64,000 nt of DNA, from contig NZ_CP125652.1 of the NCBI RefSeq assembly GCF_030053135.1, positions 2,142,001 through 2,206,000 of the forward strand. The letters run 5' to 3'. Source of the stretch: Rhizobium sp. BT04. GTDB lineage: Bacteria > Pseudomonadota > Alphaproteobacteria > Rhizobiales > Rhizobiaceae. The notes under the pieces were generated by a model. The model was not told the DNA's origin, ran no database searches, and saw nothing but the letters and a program-made list of their open reading frames with translations. Position 1 is the stretch's first letter. Each line of letters starts with the position of its first letter. Made by a program: the position numbers and the translations under genes. Below are positions 38,551 to 46,187 of this stretch, piece by piece.

Positions 38551-38581
38551 GCTCAGGCCGCGGAAAAAATCCCACATTTTC

Positions 38582-38608
38582 AAACGATTGAATTGATTTC
38601 AATCGTTT
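38582..38608. promoter_or_regulatory. 27-bp perfect palindromic operator upstream of fbaB
   Basis: AAACGATTGAA and TTCAATCGTTT form an exact 11-bp inverted repeat around TTGAT, 97 bases before the fbaB start. The length, symmetry and AT-rich core fit a dimeric repressor such as a LacI/GalR protein. From memory, the LacI-type regulator PckR of S. meliloti controls central carbon genes including an aldolase; whether this is such a site is not established. Confidence 0.7.
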
Positions 38609-38704
38609 CAATGACTTAGGCTTCCATTTTCCTCTCTATAAACTTCTGTTATCGCCGTTCTATATTCTTAAATCGCCGATGTTTAATGCAGTGGAGAGAA
38701 CGAG

Positions 38705-39730
38705 ATGAGCGAACGACTGGAAGACATTGCAGTGCAGATGGTTACGGGCGGCCGGGGACTGCTTGCAGCCGATGAATCGACCTCCACCATCAAGAAGCGT
38801 TTCGACACGATCAATCTCGAATCGACCGAAACGAGCCGTCGCGATTACCGCGAGATGCTCTTCCGCTCCGATGAGGCGATGAAGAAATATATCTCCGGCG
38901 TCATCCTCTATGAAGAGACGCTCTTCCAAAAGGCCGCGGACGGCACGCCTTTCGTCGATATCATCCGCGCCGCCGGCTCCATTCCCGGCATCAAGGTCGA
39001 TACCGGCGCCAAGCCGATGGCCAAATATCCCGGCGAAACCATCACCGAAGGCCTCGATGGTCTCGGCGAGCGCCTTGCCCGCTATTATGAAGCCGGCGCC
39101 CGCTTCGCCAAGTGGCGCGGCGTCATCGCCATCTCCTCGTCGCTGCCGACCCGCGGTTCGGTCCGCGCCAACGCTCAGGCGCTCGCTCGTTATGCCGCAC
39201 TCTGCCAGGAGGCCAAAATCGTTCCGATCGTCGAGCCGGAATGCCTGATGGACGGCAAGCCGGGCGACCACAATATCGACCGCTGCGCCGAAGTCACCGA
39301 ATCCACGCTGCGCATCGTTTTTGAGGAACTCGCCGATGCCCGCGTCAGCCTCGAAGGCATGATCCTGAAGCCGAACATGGTCATCGACGGCAAGAACGCC
39401 CGCAAGGCCTCGGTCGCCGAAGTCGCCGAACGCACCGTGCAGGTGCTGAAGCGCACGGTTCCATCAGCGGTTCCCGGCATCGCCTTCCTTTCCGGCGGCC
39501 AGTCGACCGAAGAGGCGACAGCCCACCTTTCGGCCATCAATGCCACAGCCGACCTGCCCTGGTTCGTTACCTTCTCGTACGGCCGCGCCCTGCAGGACAG
39601 CGCGCTCAAGGCCTGGAACGGCAAACCGGAAAACGTCGCCGCCGGCCAGCGCGAATTCACCCACCGCGCCGAGATGAACAGCCTCGCCGCCAAGGGCAGC
39701 TGGAAGAAGGACCTGGAAAAGGCCGCTTGA
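38705..39730 (+). CDS. fbaB: Fructose-bisphosphate aldolase, class I
   Basis: A 341-residue Schiff-base aldolase that splits or makes fructose 1,6-bisphosphate. It has the animal-type class I signatures LLAADESTSTIKKRFDTINL, FQKAADGTPFVDIIRAAGSI, the active-site lysine in EGMILKPNMVIDGKNA and GIAFLSGGQSTEEATAHLSA. GAGAACG precedes the ATG. A 27-bp palindrome upstream suggests control separate from pgk. A very stable hairpin follows the gene. The position after pgk matches the sinorhizobial cluster. Confidence 0.95.
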   Translation: MSERLEDIAVQMVTGGRGLLAADESTSTIKKRFDTINLESTETSRRDYREMLFRSDEAMKKYISGVILYEETLFQKAADGTPFVDIIRAAGSIPGIKVDTGAKPMAKYPGETITEGLDGLGERLARYYEAGARFAKWRGVIAISSSLPTRGSVRANAQALARYAALCQEAKIVPIVEPECLMDGKPGDHNIDRCAEVTESTLRIVFEELADARVSLEGMILKPNMVIDGKNARKASVAEVAERTVQVLKRTVPSAVPGIAFLSGGQSTEEATAHLSAINATADLPWFVTFSYGRALQDSALKAWNGKPENVAAGQREFTHRAEMNSLAAKGSWKKDLEKAA

Positions 39731-39749
39731 GTTTCTGCGCTGGGATTCC

Positions 39750-39785
39750 GGGAGGAGCGGCAACCATAACGTTGCCGCTCCTCCC
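39750..39785 (+). terminator. Very stable hairpin after fbaB
   Basis: GGGAGGAGCGGCAAC (39750-39764) pairs exactly with GTTGCCGCTCCTCCC (39771-39785) around a 6-base loop. There is no T-run after it, so it may protect the 3' end or pause polymerase rather than terminate on its own. Confidence 0.6.
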
Positions 39786-39919
39786 AACCCCTTCACCAAC
39801 GAGCCTCTGGGGAAATCAGCCCAGCGCACATCCCCCATCATTGTCACGGCGACAAGAAACCGCTTCGTCCCGTCAAAGTCCGTGATTATCCATAGCGGCC
39901 CGCCACAACAGGAGCCGCG

Positions 39920-40843
39920 ATGAATACCATTTCCTACGTCAGCGTCGATGTCTTCACCTCCACCCGCTTCGAGGGCAACCCGCTTGCCGTTATTTCCGAT
40001 GCGCGGGGTCTCAGTGCTGCGGCGATGCAGAAGATCGCCACCGAATTCAACTATTCCGAAGTCACCTTCGTCCTGCCGCCTGATCGTCCGGAGAATTCCG
40101 CCCGCGTGCGCATCTTCACTCCGACGATGGAAATCCCCTTCGCCGGCCATCCGAATGTCGGCACCGCTTACGTGCTTGGCCAGCAGGCGGAAATCTTCGG
40201 TAAGCCGGTCGGCGATAGGCTGCGCTTCGAGGAAGAAGCCGGCATCGTCGAAGTCGAGCTGAGACGCAGCGGCGGAAAGATCGCAGCCACTGCCATCCGC
40301 GCGCCGCAGCCGCTGACGATCGGCGATACCATTGCCGCGGAAACCATCGCCCACTGCATCACGCTCGAACCCGGCGCCATCGTCGCGACCACCCATGCCC
40401 CGGTCTTCGCTTCCGTCGGCCTGAATTTCGCCATCGCAGAGCTAAACGGGCTGGAAGCGCTGGCCGCCGCCCGTGCGAACCTTGCCGGGTTCCAGGCAGC
40501 CGCCGGTCGCCAGACGACGAGCGGTCACGACTTCTCGCTCTTCGTTTACGCCAGAACAGCTGAAAATCCATGGACCATCCGCGCCCGCATGTTCGCGCCG
40601 CTCGACAATGTACCTGAGGATCCGGCAACCGGCAGCGCTTCCGCCGCTCTCGGCGCCTATCTCGTCTCGCTTGTACCGGACGCCGATATGAAGGTCCGCA
40701 TCACCATTGAACAGGGCGTCGAAATGGGTCGCCGCAGCATTATCACCCTCGATGTCGTGAAATCGGGCGGCATCGTTACCGACGTCGTCATTTCGGGAAG
40801 CTGCATTTCCGTCATGCGCGGCGAAATCATCCTGCGGGACTGA
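39920..40843 (+). CDS. PhzF-family isomerase
   Basis: A 307-residue protein of the PhzF/diaminopimelate-epimerase fold. N-terminal YVSVDVFTSTRFEGNPLAVI, the conserved glutamate segment EFNYSEVTFVLPP, FTPTMEIPFAGHPNVGTAYV and the C-terminal EDPATGSASAALGAYL are the family marks. PhzF itself isomerises a phenazine precursor, but most relatives have unknown substrates, and no phenazine genes are near. CAGGAG lies upstream of the ATG. Confidence 0.9.
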   Translation: MNTISYVSVDVFTSTRFEGNPLAVISDARGLSAAAMQKIATEFNYSEVTFVLPPDRPENSARVRIFTPTMEIPFAGHPNVGTAYVLGQQAEIFGKPVGDRLRFEEEAGIVEVELRRSGGKIAATAIRAPQPLTIGDTIAAETIAHCITLEPGAIVATTHAPVFASVGLNFAIAELNGLEALAAARANLAGFQAAAGRQTTSGHDFSLFVYARTAENPWTIRARMFAPLDNVPEDPATGSASAALGAYLVSLVPDADMKVRITIEQGVEMGRRSIITLDVVKSGGIVTDVVISGSCISVMRGEIILRD

Positions 40844-40871
40844 CGGCCACATCGAGGCTTGAATACGGGGC

Positions 40872-41036
40872 TTACATCAGGAAATCGCGCAACAGCAGGT
40901 CCAGTGCCCAAACACCGAAAGCGATCAGCGCGATCCTCCAGAAATCCATCCGCCGCCTGAGGCCGGGAAGCCCGAGCGGCTTGATCAGCTGTATCGCCAT
41001 GGCAAGAATGAGCAGCAAGGCTATCAGCTTTGTCAT
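40872..41036 (-). CDS. 54-residue membrane protein of unknown function
   Basis: A short minus-strand gene. The product has two hydrophobic stretches (TKLIALLLILAMAIQLI and RIALIAFGVWALDLLL) joined by a basic loop LGLPGLRRRMDFW, so it is probably a two-helix membrane hairpin with the loop in the cytoplasm. A weak GGAAA lies about a dozen bases upstream of the ATG. It occupies most of the gap between PhzF and the MFS gene and converges on PhzF. Evidence is the amphipathic/charge pattern alone. Confidence 0.55.
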   Translation of the reverse strand: MTKLIALLLILAMAIQLIKPLGLPGLRRRMDFWRIALIAFGVWALDLLLRDFLM

Positions 41037-41210
41037 GCTTTATTTTTTCCGTTTTTCGGAATGTCACAGGACGGACATTTTTCCGCGCGAACAAGAGGAC
41101 CACGACACGCCGTAAAGACATTCCGGGGCACAATCAATCATCTTGAGGCTGGGCTGACGCCGGTCGTGCCTTATGTCCATTGCAAATCGCTGAAGACCGA
41201 GTCTGGGGAA

Positions 41211-42509
41211 ATGAAGAGAAATCTGCTGTCCGTCGCCGCGCTGCTGTTTGGCACGCTCTTCCTTTTCATGGGCAATGGTCTGCAGGGCATCCTGCTTCCC
41301 GTGCGCGGCAATCTCGAAGGTTACGCCACGACGACGCTCGGCCTGCTCGGCACGTCATGGGCCGGGGGCTTCGTCATCGGCTGCCTGGTGGCGCCGAAAC
41401 TGGTGCGCCGCGTCGGCCATGTCAGAGCTTTCTCCGGCTTCATCTCGATCATCGCCATCATCGCGCTGGTCAGTGGCATCATCATCGATCCGATCTGGTG
41501 GGTGGTCCTGCGCGCGGTGACCGGCTTCTCCACCGCCGGCACCTCGATGATCATCGAAAGCTGGCTGAATGAGCGCGCCAGCAACGAGAGCCGCGGCATG
41601 ATCTTCTCACTCTATATCGGCATCACACTCATCGGCGTCGTCGGCGGCCAGATGATGATCCCGCTCGAGGACGTGCGCACGCCGGTGCTGTTCATGATTT
41701 GCGGCATCTTCTATTGCATCGCCATGCTGCCGACGACGCTGTCGACCGCCGCTTCGCCGCAGCCGCTGAAGGCGGTGCGCCTCGACCTGCCGGCGCTCTA
41801 TCGCAACTCGCCGGTCTCCTGCCTCGGCATCCTGCTCGTCGGCATCGCCAACGGCGCCTATGGCACGCTCGGCGCCGTGTTCGGCGCCGGCGCCGGCCTC
41901 TCCGACACCAGCATCGCCGTCATGATGAGCGCCACCATTTTCGCCGGCGCCATGATGCAGCTGCCGGCCGGCCGGCTTTCCGATCGTATCGACCGGCGCT
42001 ATGTGCTTGCCGCCATGTCCGGGGTCGCCGCCCTTGCCGGCCTGCTGATCTTTTTGCTGCACCCGACGTCGCCCGCCTTGCTGATCGGGCTCGTTGTCCT
42101 TTACGGTGCTGTGGCCAATACGCTCTATCCGATCGCCGTCGCCCACGCGAACGACTTCGCGGCATCGGAGGATTTCGTCAAGGTCTCCGGTGGCCTGCTG
42201 CTGCTCTACGGCATCGGCACGGTGATCGGCCCGACGATCGGCGGCCCCGTCATGTCGGTGATCACCCCGCACGCGCTTTTCCTGGTCACCGCCGTCGCCC
42301 ATGTGCTGATCACCGTTTACGCCATCATCAGGAGCCGCATCCGCGCCGCCGTCCCGGCCAGCGACCGCGATGCCTACACGACGATCCCGACCGGCACCTC
42401 GCCGATGCTGACACCGCAAAGCATGTCGCTTGCCGATCGCGGCACCGGCAAAACTCCTGAAACCGGGAAGTCTCCCGAAAGCGGCGATCCTGCGGTAAAG
42501 TTCGGCTGA
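41211..42509 (+). CDS. MFS transporter (YcaD-like)
   Basis: A 432-residue inner-membrane transporter with 12 predicted helices. It starts MKRNLLSVAALLFGTLFLFM, carries GTSWAGGFVIGCLVAPKLVR with the helix 2-3 basic loop RRVGHVRAF, a long conserved FSTAGTSMIIESWLNERASN, and the second-half repeat LPAGRLSDRIDRRYVLAAMS. These fit the YcaD/major-facilitator group with unknown substrate. The C-terminal 40 residues are hydrophilic. ATG 41211 is the first start that gives a proper first helix; the open frame upstream is not coding by its composition. Confidence 0.87.
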   Translation: MKRNLLSVAALLFGTLFLFMGNGLQGILLPVRGNLEGYATTTLGLLGTSWAGGFVIGCLVAPKLVRRVGHVRAFSGFISIIAIIALVSGIIIDPIWWVVLRAVTGFSTAGTSMIIESWLNERASNESRGMIFSLYIGITLIGVVGGQMMIPLEDVRTPVLFMICGIFYCIAMLPTTLSTAASPQPLKAVRLDLPALYRNSPVSCLGILLVGIANGAYGTLGAVFGAGAGLSDTSIAVMMSATIFAGAMMQLPAGRLSDRIDRRYVLAAMSGVAALAGLLIFLLHPTSPALLIGLVVLYGAVANTLYPIAVAHANDFAASEDFVKVSGGLLLLYGIGTVIGPTIGGPVMSVITPHALFLVTAVAHVLITVYAIIRSRIRAAVPASDRDAYTTIPTGTSPMLTPQSMSLADRGTGKTPETGKSPESGDPAVKFG

Positions 42510-42567
42510 GCAATTTCGCGAAAAATGCGCAGCGGTTTGCGTCCGGAATTGCGTTAAAGCGATAGAA
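42508..42567. repeat. GAGCAATT-type rhizobial repeat, copy 1
   Basis: Starts in the MFS stop codon. It shares the core GCAGCGGTTT-GCGTCCGGAATTGCG with the element at 53870-53920. Each copy has GAGCAATT at one end and GGAATTGC near the other, which are inverted relative to each other. Confidence 0.65.
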
Positions 42568-42587
42568 CAGCAAACGGAGGACGAACC

Positions 42588-42779
42588 ATGAGCTTCATCG
42601 ACGACGACCGGCCGCAGAAAAAGGTCGCCCACGAGATCGGCGCCGATCTCTCCATGCTTTCGGTGGACGAGCTGAAGGCGCGGGTCGAATTGCTGAAGAC
42701 GGAGATCGACCGTCTCGAAGCCGAGGCCGCTCGCAAGGCCTCCGGGCGGCAGGCGGCGGAAAACTTCTTCCGCTCGTAA
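42588..42779 (+). CDS. DUF1192 small protein
   Basis: A 63-residue protein that matches the alphaproteobacterial DUF1192 family: acidic start MSFIDDDRPQKK, then LSMLSVDELKARVELLKTEI and a helical, probably coiled-coil end. Function unknown. CGGAGG lies 8 bases upstream of the ATG. It lies upstream of rcdA and the putative small RNA region. Confidence 0.85.
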   Translation: MSFIDDDRPQKKVAHEIGADLSMLSVDELKARVELLKTEIDRLEAEAARKASGRQAAENFFRS

Positions 42780-42854
42780 TCTGCTAAAAACTTCTGAAAA
42801 CAAGGCTGTAGGCTTACAAAATGAGCCCGCCTCAAGTCTTAATCCGGCACAATG

Positions 42855-42869
42855 TTAATAGAATATTAA
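42855..42869. promoter_or_regulatory. CtrA binding box 1 upstream of rcdA
   Basis: TTAA-TAGAATA-TTAA, an exact match to the CtrA consensus TTAA-N7-TTAA. It sits just before the start of the candidate small RNA and about 300 bases before rcdA. Confidence 0.7.
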
Positions 42870-42889
42870 GCTTTATAAGATATTACTGT

Positions 42890-42996
42890 ACTCATCCAGA
42901 TTTTCTCTGGATTTCAGACAGTTTTCCAAGCGGTGAATTGGTCTGATTTTTCTCCCTGTTTTACCTTGAGAGCCGCTTTTGCGGCTCTTCTTTTTC
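42890..42996 (+). ncRNA. Candidate small RNA upstream of rcdA
   Basis: A stretch of about 105 bases with three hairpins in a row: CCAG/CTGG at 42896-42910; TCAGAC/GTCTGA at 42915-42951 with an inner CCAA/TTGG; and a perfect terminator stem. No gene on this strand ends just before the terminator; DUF1192 ends 190 bases upstream. A TATAAG/GATATT box and a CtrA site lie just before it. The 5' end is a guess. Confidence 0.45.
42969..42996 (+). terminator. Rho-independent terminator in the rcdA upstream region
   Basis: AGAGCCGC and GCGGCTCT form an exact 8-bp stem with a TTTT loop, followed by TCTTTTT. It is too far from DUF1192 to be its obvious terminator. Confidence 0.85.
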
Positions 42997-43030
42997 CCAT
43001 GGCCGGCGCATTTCCACGAAACTGTGGAGA

Positions 43031-43045
43031 TTAACCCTTTCTTAA
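43031..43045. promoter_or_regulatory. CtrA binding box 2 upstream of rcdA
   Basis: TTAA-CCCTTTC-TTAA, a second exact CtrA consensus, 126 bases before the rcdA start codon. Confidence 0.75.
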
Positions 43046-43171
43046 GAAACGGCTTGCGCATTTGGGCTAATGATACCATCTTAAAGTCATAGAGACCGGC
43101 ACAGGAAACTTTTCCGTCTGTGCCGGCGTTACCTGAATATAAAGTAGCTGCGTGCAACAGGGACTATTGCG

Positions 43172-43687
43172 ATGTCGGAAGTTGGATTGAACACGATCAG
43201 TTTTGCAGGCCGCGCCGCTGCATCCTCGCAGTTCAAGGCACTTTATGCGGAAGGCATGTCGCTGGTCGAAGAGACCGCCGCCTATCTCGATGGCCAGGGC
43301 CGCGCCGCCTCAAAGGTTCTGCCGCGGATGGCCTCGGTTCTCTACGCCGCAGAATCGATGCGCCTCACCACCCGCCTGATGCAGATGGCCTCCTGGCTGC
43401 TGTTGCAGCGCGCCGTCAACAATGGTGAAATGTCCCGCGACCAGGTACTGGCCGAGAAAAACAAGGTCCGCCTCGACGGCTTCAACGTCGATCGCGCCGC
43501 ACCCGGCTGGGGCGACCTGCCGGAATCCTTCCGCGACCTCGTCGAGCGCTCGCTCCGTCTGCAGAACCGCATTGCTTTGCTCGACCGCGAGATCTACCGC
43601 CCGTCCGAAGCCGTGATCGTTCATGATAATCAGAACAGCGTCCAAGCCCAGCTTTCTCTGCTGCAGACCGCCTTCGGCAACAACTGA
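43172..43687 (+). CDS. rcdA: RcdA, regulator of CtrA degradation (DUF1465)
   Basis: A 171-residue, mainly helical cytoplasmic protein of the DUF1465 family, to which Caulobacter RcdA belongs. Conserved parts include FKALYAEGMSLVEETAAYLD, AESMRLTTRLMQMASWLLLQ, and the region NRIALLDREIYRPS. RcdA is an adaptor that, with CpdR and PopA, helps the ClpXP protease destroy the master cell-cycle regulator CtrA. The C-terminal tail is polar and flexible. Two exact CtrA boxes upstream suggest that CtrA controls this gene, giving a feedback loop. A strong terminator follows. Confidence 0.83.
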   Translation: MSEVGLNTISFAGRAAASSQFKALYAEGMSLVEETAAYLDGQGRAASKVLPRMASVLYAAESMRLTTRLMQMASWLLLQRAVNNGEMSRDQVLAEKNKVRLDGFNVDRAAPGWGDLPESFRDLVERSLRLQNRIALLDREIYRPSEAVIVHDNQNSVQAQLSLLQTAFGNN

Positions 43688-43710
43688 CGCATCGCGAGAA
43701 TTCGATACAG

Positions 43711-43740
43711 ACCGGCTGCGCCCCGCGCGGCCGGTTTTTT
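43711..43740 (+). terminator. Terminator of rcdA
   Basis: ACCGGC and GCCGGT pair with a GC-rich 13-base loop, followed by TTTTTTG. Confidence 0.8.
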
Positions 43741-43774
43741 GTTGTAGCCAAACACGCCTCAGCCAGCATAGACG

Positions 43775-43800
43775 CAAAAAAAGCCCGGCGAAACCGGGCT
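43775..43800 (-). terminator. Terminator of rpmE
   Basis: On the minus strand AGCCCGG and CCGGGCT form a 7-bp stem with a 5-base loop, followed by seven T. It is 27 bases after the rpmE stop. Confidence 0.88.
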
Positions 43801-43827
43801 TCTTCAAATTCCGTCGAGCAGAAGCGA

Positions 43828-44049
43828 TTAGAGGCCGAGGCCGCCGAAACGCTTGTTGAACTTGGAGACGCGGCCACCGCGGTCCATGAGCTGCTGGTTG
43901 CCGCCGGTCCAGGCCGGATGCGACTTGGAATCGATTTCGAGGTTCATGACGGCGCCTTCCGAACCCCAAGTCGAGCGGGTTTCGTACTCAGTGCCATCGG
44001 TCATGACCACCTTGATCATGTGATAGTCGGGATGGATGCCTGCCTTCAT
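43828..44049 (-). CDS. rpmE: 50S ribosomal protein L31
   Basis: A 73-residue ribosomal protein: [20 protein letters not shown] at the start and [20 protein letters not shown] near the end. It lacks the four zinc-ligand cysteines of the C+ form, so it is the zinc-independent (C-) type. It has its own terminator and is divergent from the ABC exporter. Confidence 0.96.
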   Translation of the reverse strand: MKAGIHPDYHMIKVVMTDGTEYETRSTWGSEGAVMNLEIDSKSHPAWTGGNQQLMDRGGRVSKFNKRFGGLGL

Positions 44050-44241
44050 AACAATCTTCCTGCGATACCAGAGGTCAATTGACGCATGCAGTTGCGGCCA
44101 ACGAACCGATTGAATAAATGAAGCCGCAGTCGTGGTGGCTACGGCTTCCCATTAGGATGCGGTGCCTATACATGAAGGACGCCGGGATAACAAGAGCCAA
44201 CAGGCCGCATTGCGCGGGTCCTGCGGGCGATCGGAGACGAT

Positions 44242-46044
44242 TTGGCAGAGCAGGCACAAGCTGAGGAAAACAAGAGGCGGTCGCTGCGGCCGCTCGGCAG
44301 GCTGACACCTTATGTCATGCGCTATCGCGGCATGGTGGCCGGGGCGCTGATATCGCTGGCGCTTGCCGCCGTCACCTCGCTGACACTGCCGCTTGCCGTG
44401 CGCCGGATGATCGATCACGGCTTCACCCAGTCCGACGGCCGCTTCATCAACAGCTACTTCGCCATGCTGTTGGTCATGGCTGTCGTGCTCGCGGTCGCGA
44501 GCGCGCTACGCTATTATTTCGTCATCACCATCGGCGAGCGCATCGTCGCCGATCTTCGCCGCGATGTCTTTGCCCATGTGACGAGGCTGTCGCCCTCCTT
44601 CTTCGACGTCAACCAGTCCGGCGAGATCGTCTCGCGCCTGACTGCCGATACGACGCAGATCAAATCAGCGGTCGGCGCCACCGCCTCGGTGGCCCTCAGG
44701 AACCTCATCCTCTGTATCGGCGCGATGGGCATGATGATCGTCACCTCGCCGAAGCTTTCGAGCCTCGTCATCGGCGCCATCCCGCTGATCGTCTTCCCGC
44801 TCGTCGCCTTCGGCCGCTCGGTGCGCAAGCGCTCGCGCGCCGCCCAGGATACGCTCGCCGAGGCTTCCGCCTTCGCCAACGAGACGATCGCCGCGACGCG
44901 CACCGTCCAAGCCTTCAACGGCGAGGATGCCGCAGCGACACGTTACGGCGCCGCCGTCGAATCCGCCTATGAAGCGGCCCGCGCCGCCATCCGCTCCCGC
45001 GCCCTGCTGACGGGGATCGCCATCACGCTGATCTTCGGCAGCGTCGTCGCCGTGCTCTGGTTCGGCGCCCATAGCGTGCTTGCTGGCACGCTTTCAGCCG
45101 GCACGCTCGGCCAGTTCCTGCTCTATGCCGTCATATCAGCCGGTTCGCTGGGTGCGCTGTCGGAGGTCTGGGGCGAACTTTCGCAGGCTGCCGGTGCCGC
45201 CGACCGGCTGACCGAACTCCTCGACGAGGTCTCGCCGATCGCCGCCCCCGCCAGCCCGCAGGCTCTCCCTTCGCCCGGCCGTGGCCGCGTCGAATTTTCC
45301 GGTGTGCATTTCGCCTATCCCTCGCGCCCCGGCAGATCGGCGCTGCATGGCTTAAGCTTCGCCATCACGCCGGGCGAGACCGTTGCCATCGTCGGTCCTT
45401 CCGGTGCCGGCAAGAGCACCGTCTTCTCGCTGCTTTTGCGCTTCTACGATCCACAGCAGGGCAGCGTGAAGATCGACGATGTCGACGCGCAACTGACGAC
45501 GCCCGACGAGTTGCGCCAGCGCATCGCCATCGTGCCGCAGGACGTCACCATCTTTGCCGCCTCGATCCACGACAATATCGCTTTTGGTCGTCCCGGCGCC
45601 TCGCGTGACGAGGTTCGCGCCGCAGCCCTTGCCGCCCAGGCCGACGAGTTCATCACGCGGCTGGATCAGGGGTACGAGACCGAGGTCGGCGAGCGTGGCG
45701 TTACACTCTCGGGCGGCCAACGCCAGCGCATCGCCATCGCTCGTGCCATCCTGAAAAACGCGCCCGTGCTGCTGCTCGACGAGGCAACCTCCGCCCTCGA
45801 TGCCGAAAGCGAGACGCTGGTGCAGAAGGCGCTCGACGGCCTGGTCGACGGCCGCACGACGCTCGTCATCGCCCATCGCCTGGCAACCGTGTTGAAGGCC
45901 GACCGCATCCTCGTCATGGATCAGGGCCGTGTCGTCGAAGAGGGCACGCATCAGAGCCTGATCCGCCATGGCGGCATCTACGCACGGCTGGCGCGGCTGC
46001 AATTCGACGCCGCCAACGAGGATGTGCTCGCCACCGCGAAATAG
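44242..46044 (+). CDS. ABC exporter, fused membrane and ATPase domains (MsbA-like)
   Basis: A 600-residue half-transporter. Residues about 25-320 hold six membrane helices (MVAGALISLALAAVTSLTLP onwards); residues about 345-590 are the ATPase: Walker A GPSGAGKSTVFSLLLRFYDP, Q-loop IVPQDVTIF, signature LSGGQRQRIAIARAI, Walker B VLLLDEATSALDAESE and switch histidine in IAHRLATV. It should work as a homodimer and export lipids, peptides or drugs; the substrate is unknown. The likely start is TTG 44242, with GGAGA about 7 bases upstream; the first in-frame ATG would remove the N-terminal elbow helix. Confidence 0.92.
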   Translation: MAEQAQAEENKRRSLRPLGRLTPYVMRYRGMVAGALISLALAAVTSLTLPLAVRRMIDHGFTQSDGRFINSYFAMLLVMAVVLAVASALRYYFVITIGERIVADLRRDVFAHVTRLSPSFFDVNQSGEIVSRLTADTTQIKSAVGATASVALRNLILCIGAMGMMIVTSPKLSSLVIGAIPLIVFPLVAFGRSVRKRSRAAQDTLAEASAFANETIAATRTVQAFNGEDAAATRYGAAVESAYEAARAAIRSRALLTGIAITLIFGSVVAVLWFGAHSVLAGTLSAGTLGQFLLYAVISAGSLGALSEVWGELSQAAGAADRLTELLDEVSPIAAPASPQALPSPGRGRVEFSGVHFAYPSRPGRSALHGLSFAITPGETVAIVGPSGAGKSTVFSLLLRFYDPQQGSVKIDDVDAQLTTPDELRQRIAIVPQDVTIFAASIHDNIAFGRPGASRDEVRAAALAAQADEFITRLDQGYETEVGERGVTLSGGQRQRIAIARAILKNAPVLLLDEATSALDAESETLVQKALDGLVDGRTTLVIAHRLATVLKADRILVMDQGRVVEEGTHQSLIRHGGIYARLARLQFDAANEDVLATAK

Positions 46045-46187
46045 CCGGCATGCGTATCTCTGCAAGCAGCGACTAAAGTCTGACCTCCGCCGCGCTTCCC
46101 TGCGGTTGTTTTTCGCGCCCTCCGCCCTAACCTTTTCATTCCCCGGGGTGGGGATATTGCCGTTGAAATTCTTGGGAGGAGATAGGA

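Larger units (their letters stand above)
42780..43171. other. 392-base control region before rcdA
   Basis: No gene is supported. It holds two exact CtrA boxes, a candidate small RNA and a Rho-independent terminator, each listed separately. It is more AT-rich than its surroundings. Confidence 0.7.

Noticed and set aside
42873..43157. A 94-codon minus-strand frame in the rcdA upstream region
   Set aside because: It covers both the terminator hairpin and a CtrA box, has no ribosome site and no family resemblance; regulatory DNA explains the region better.
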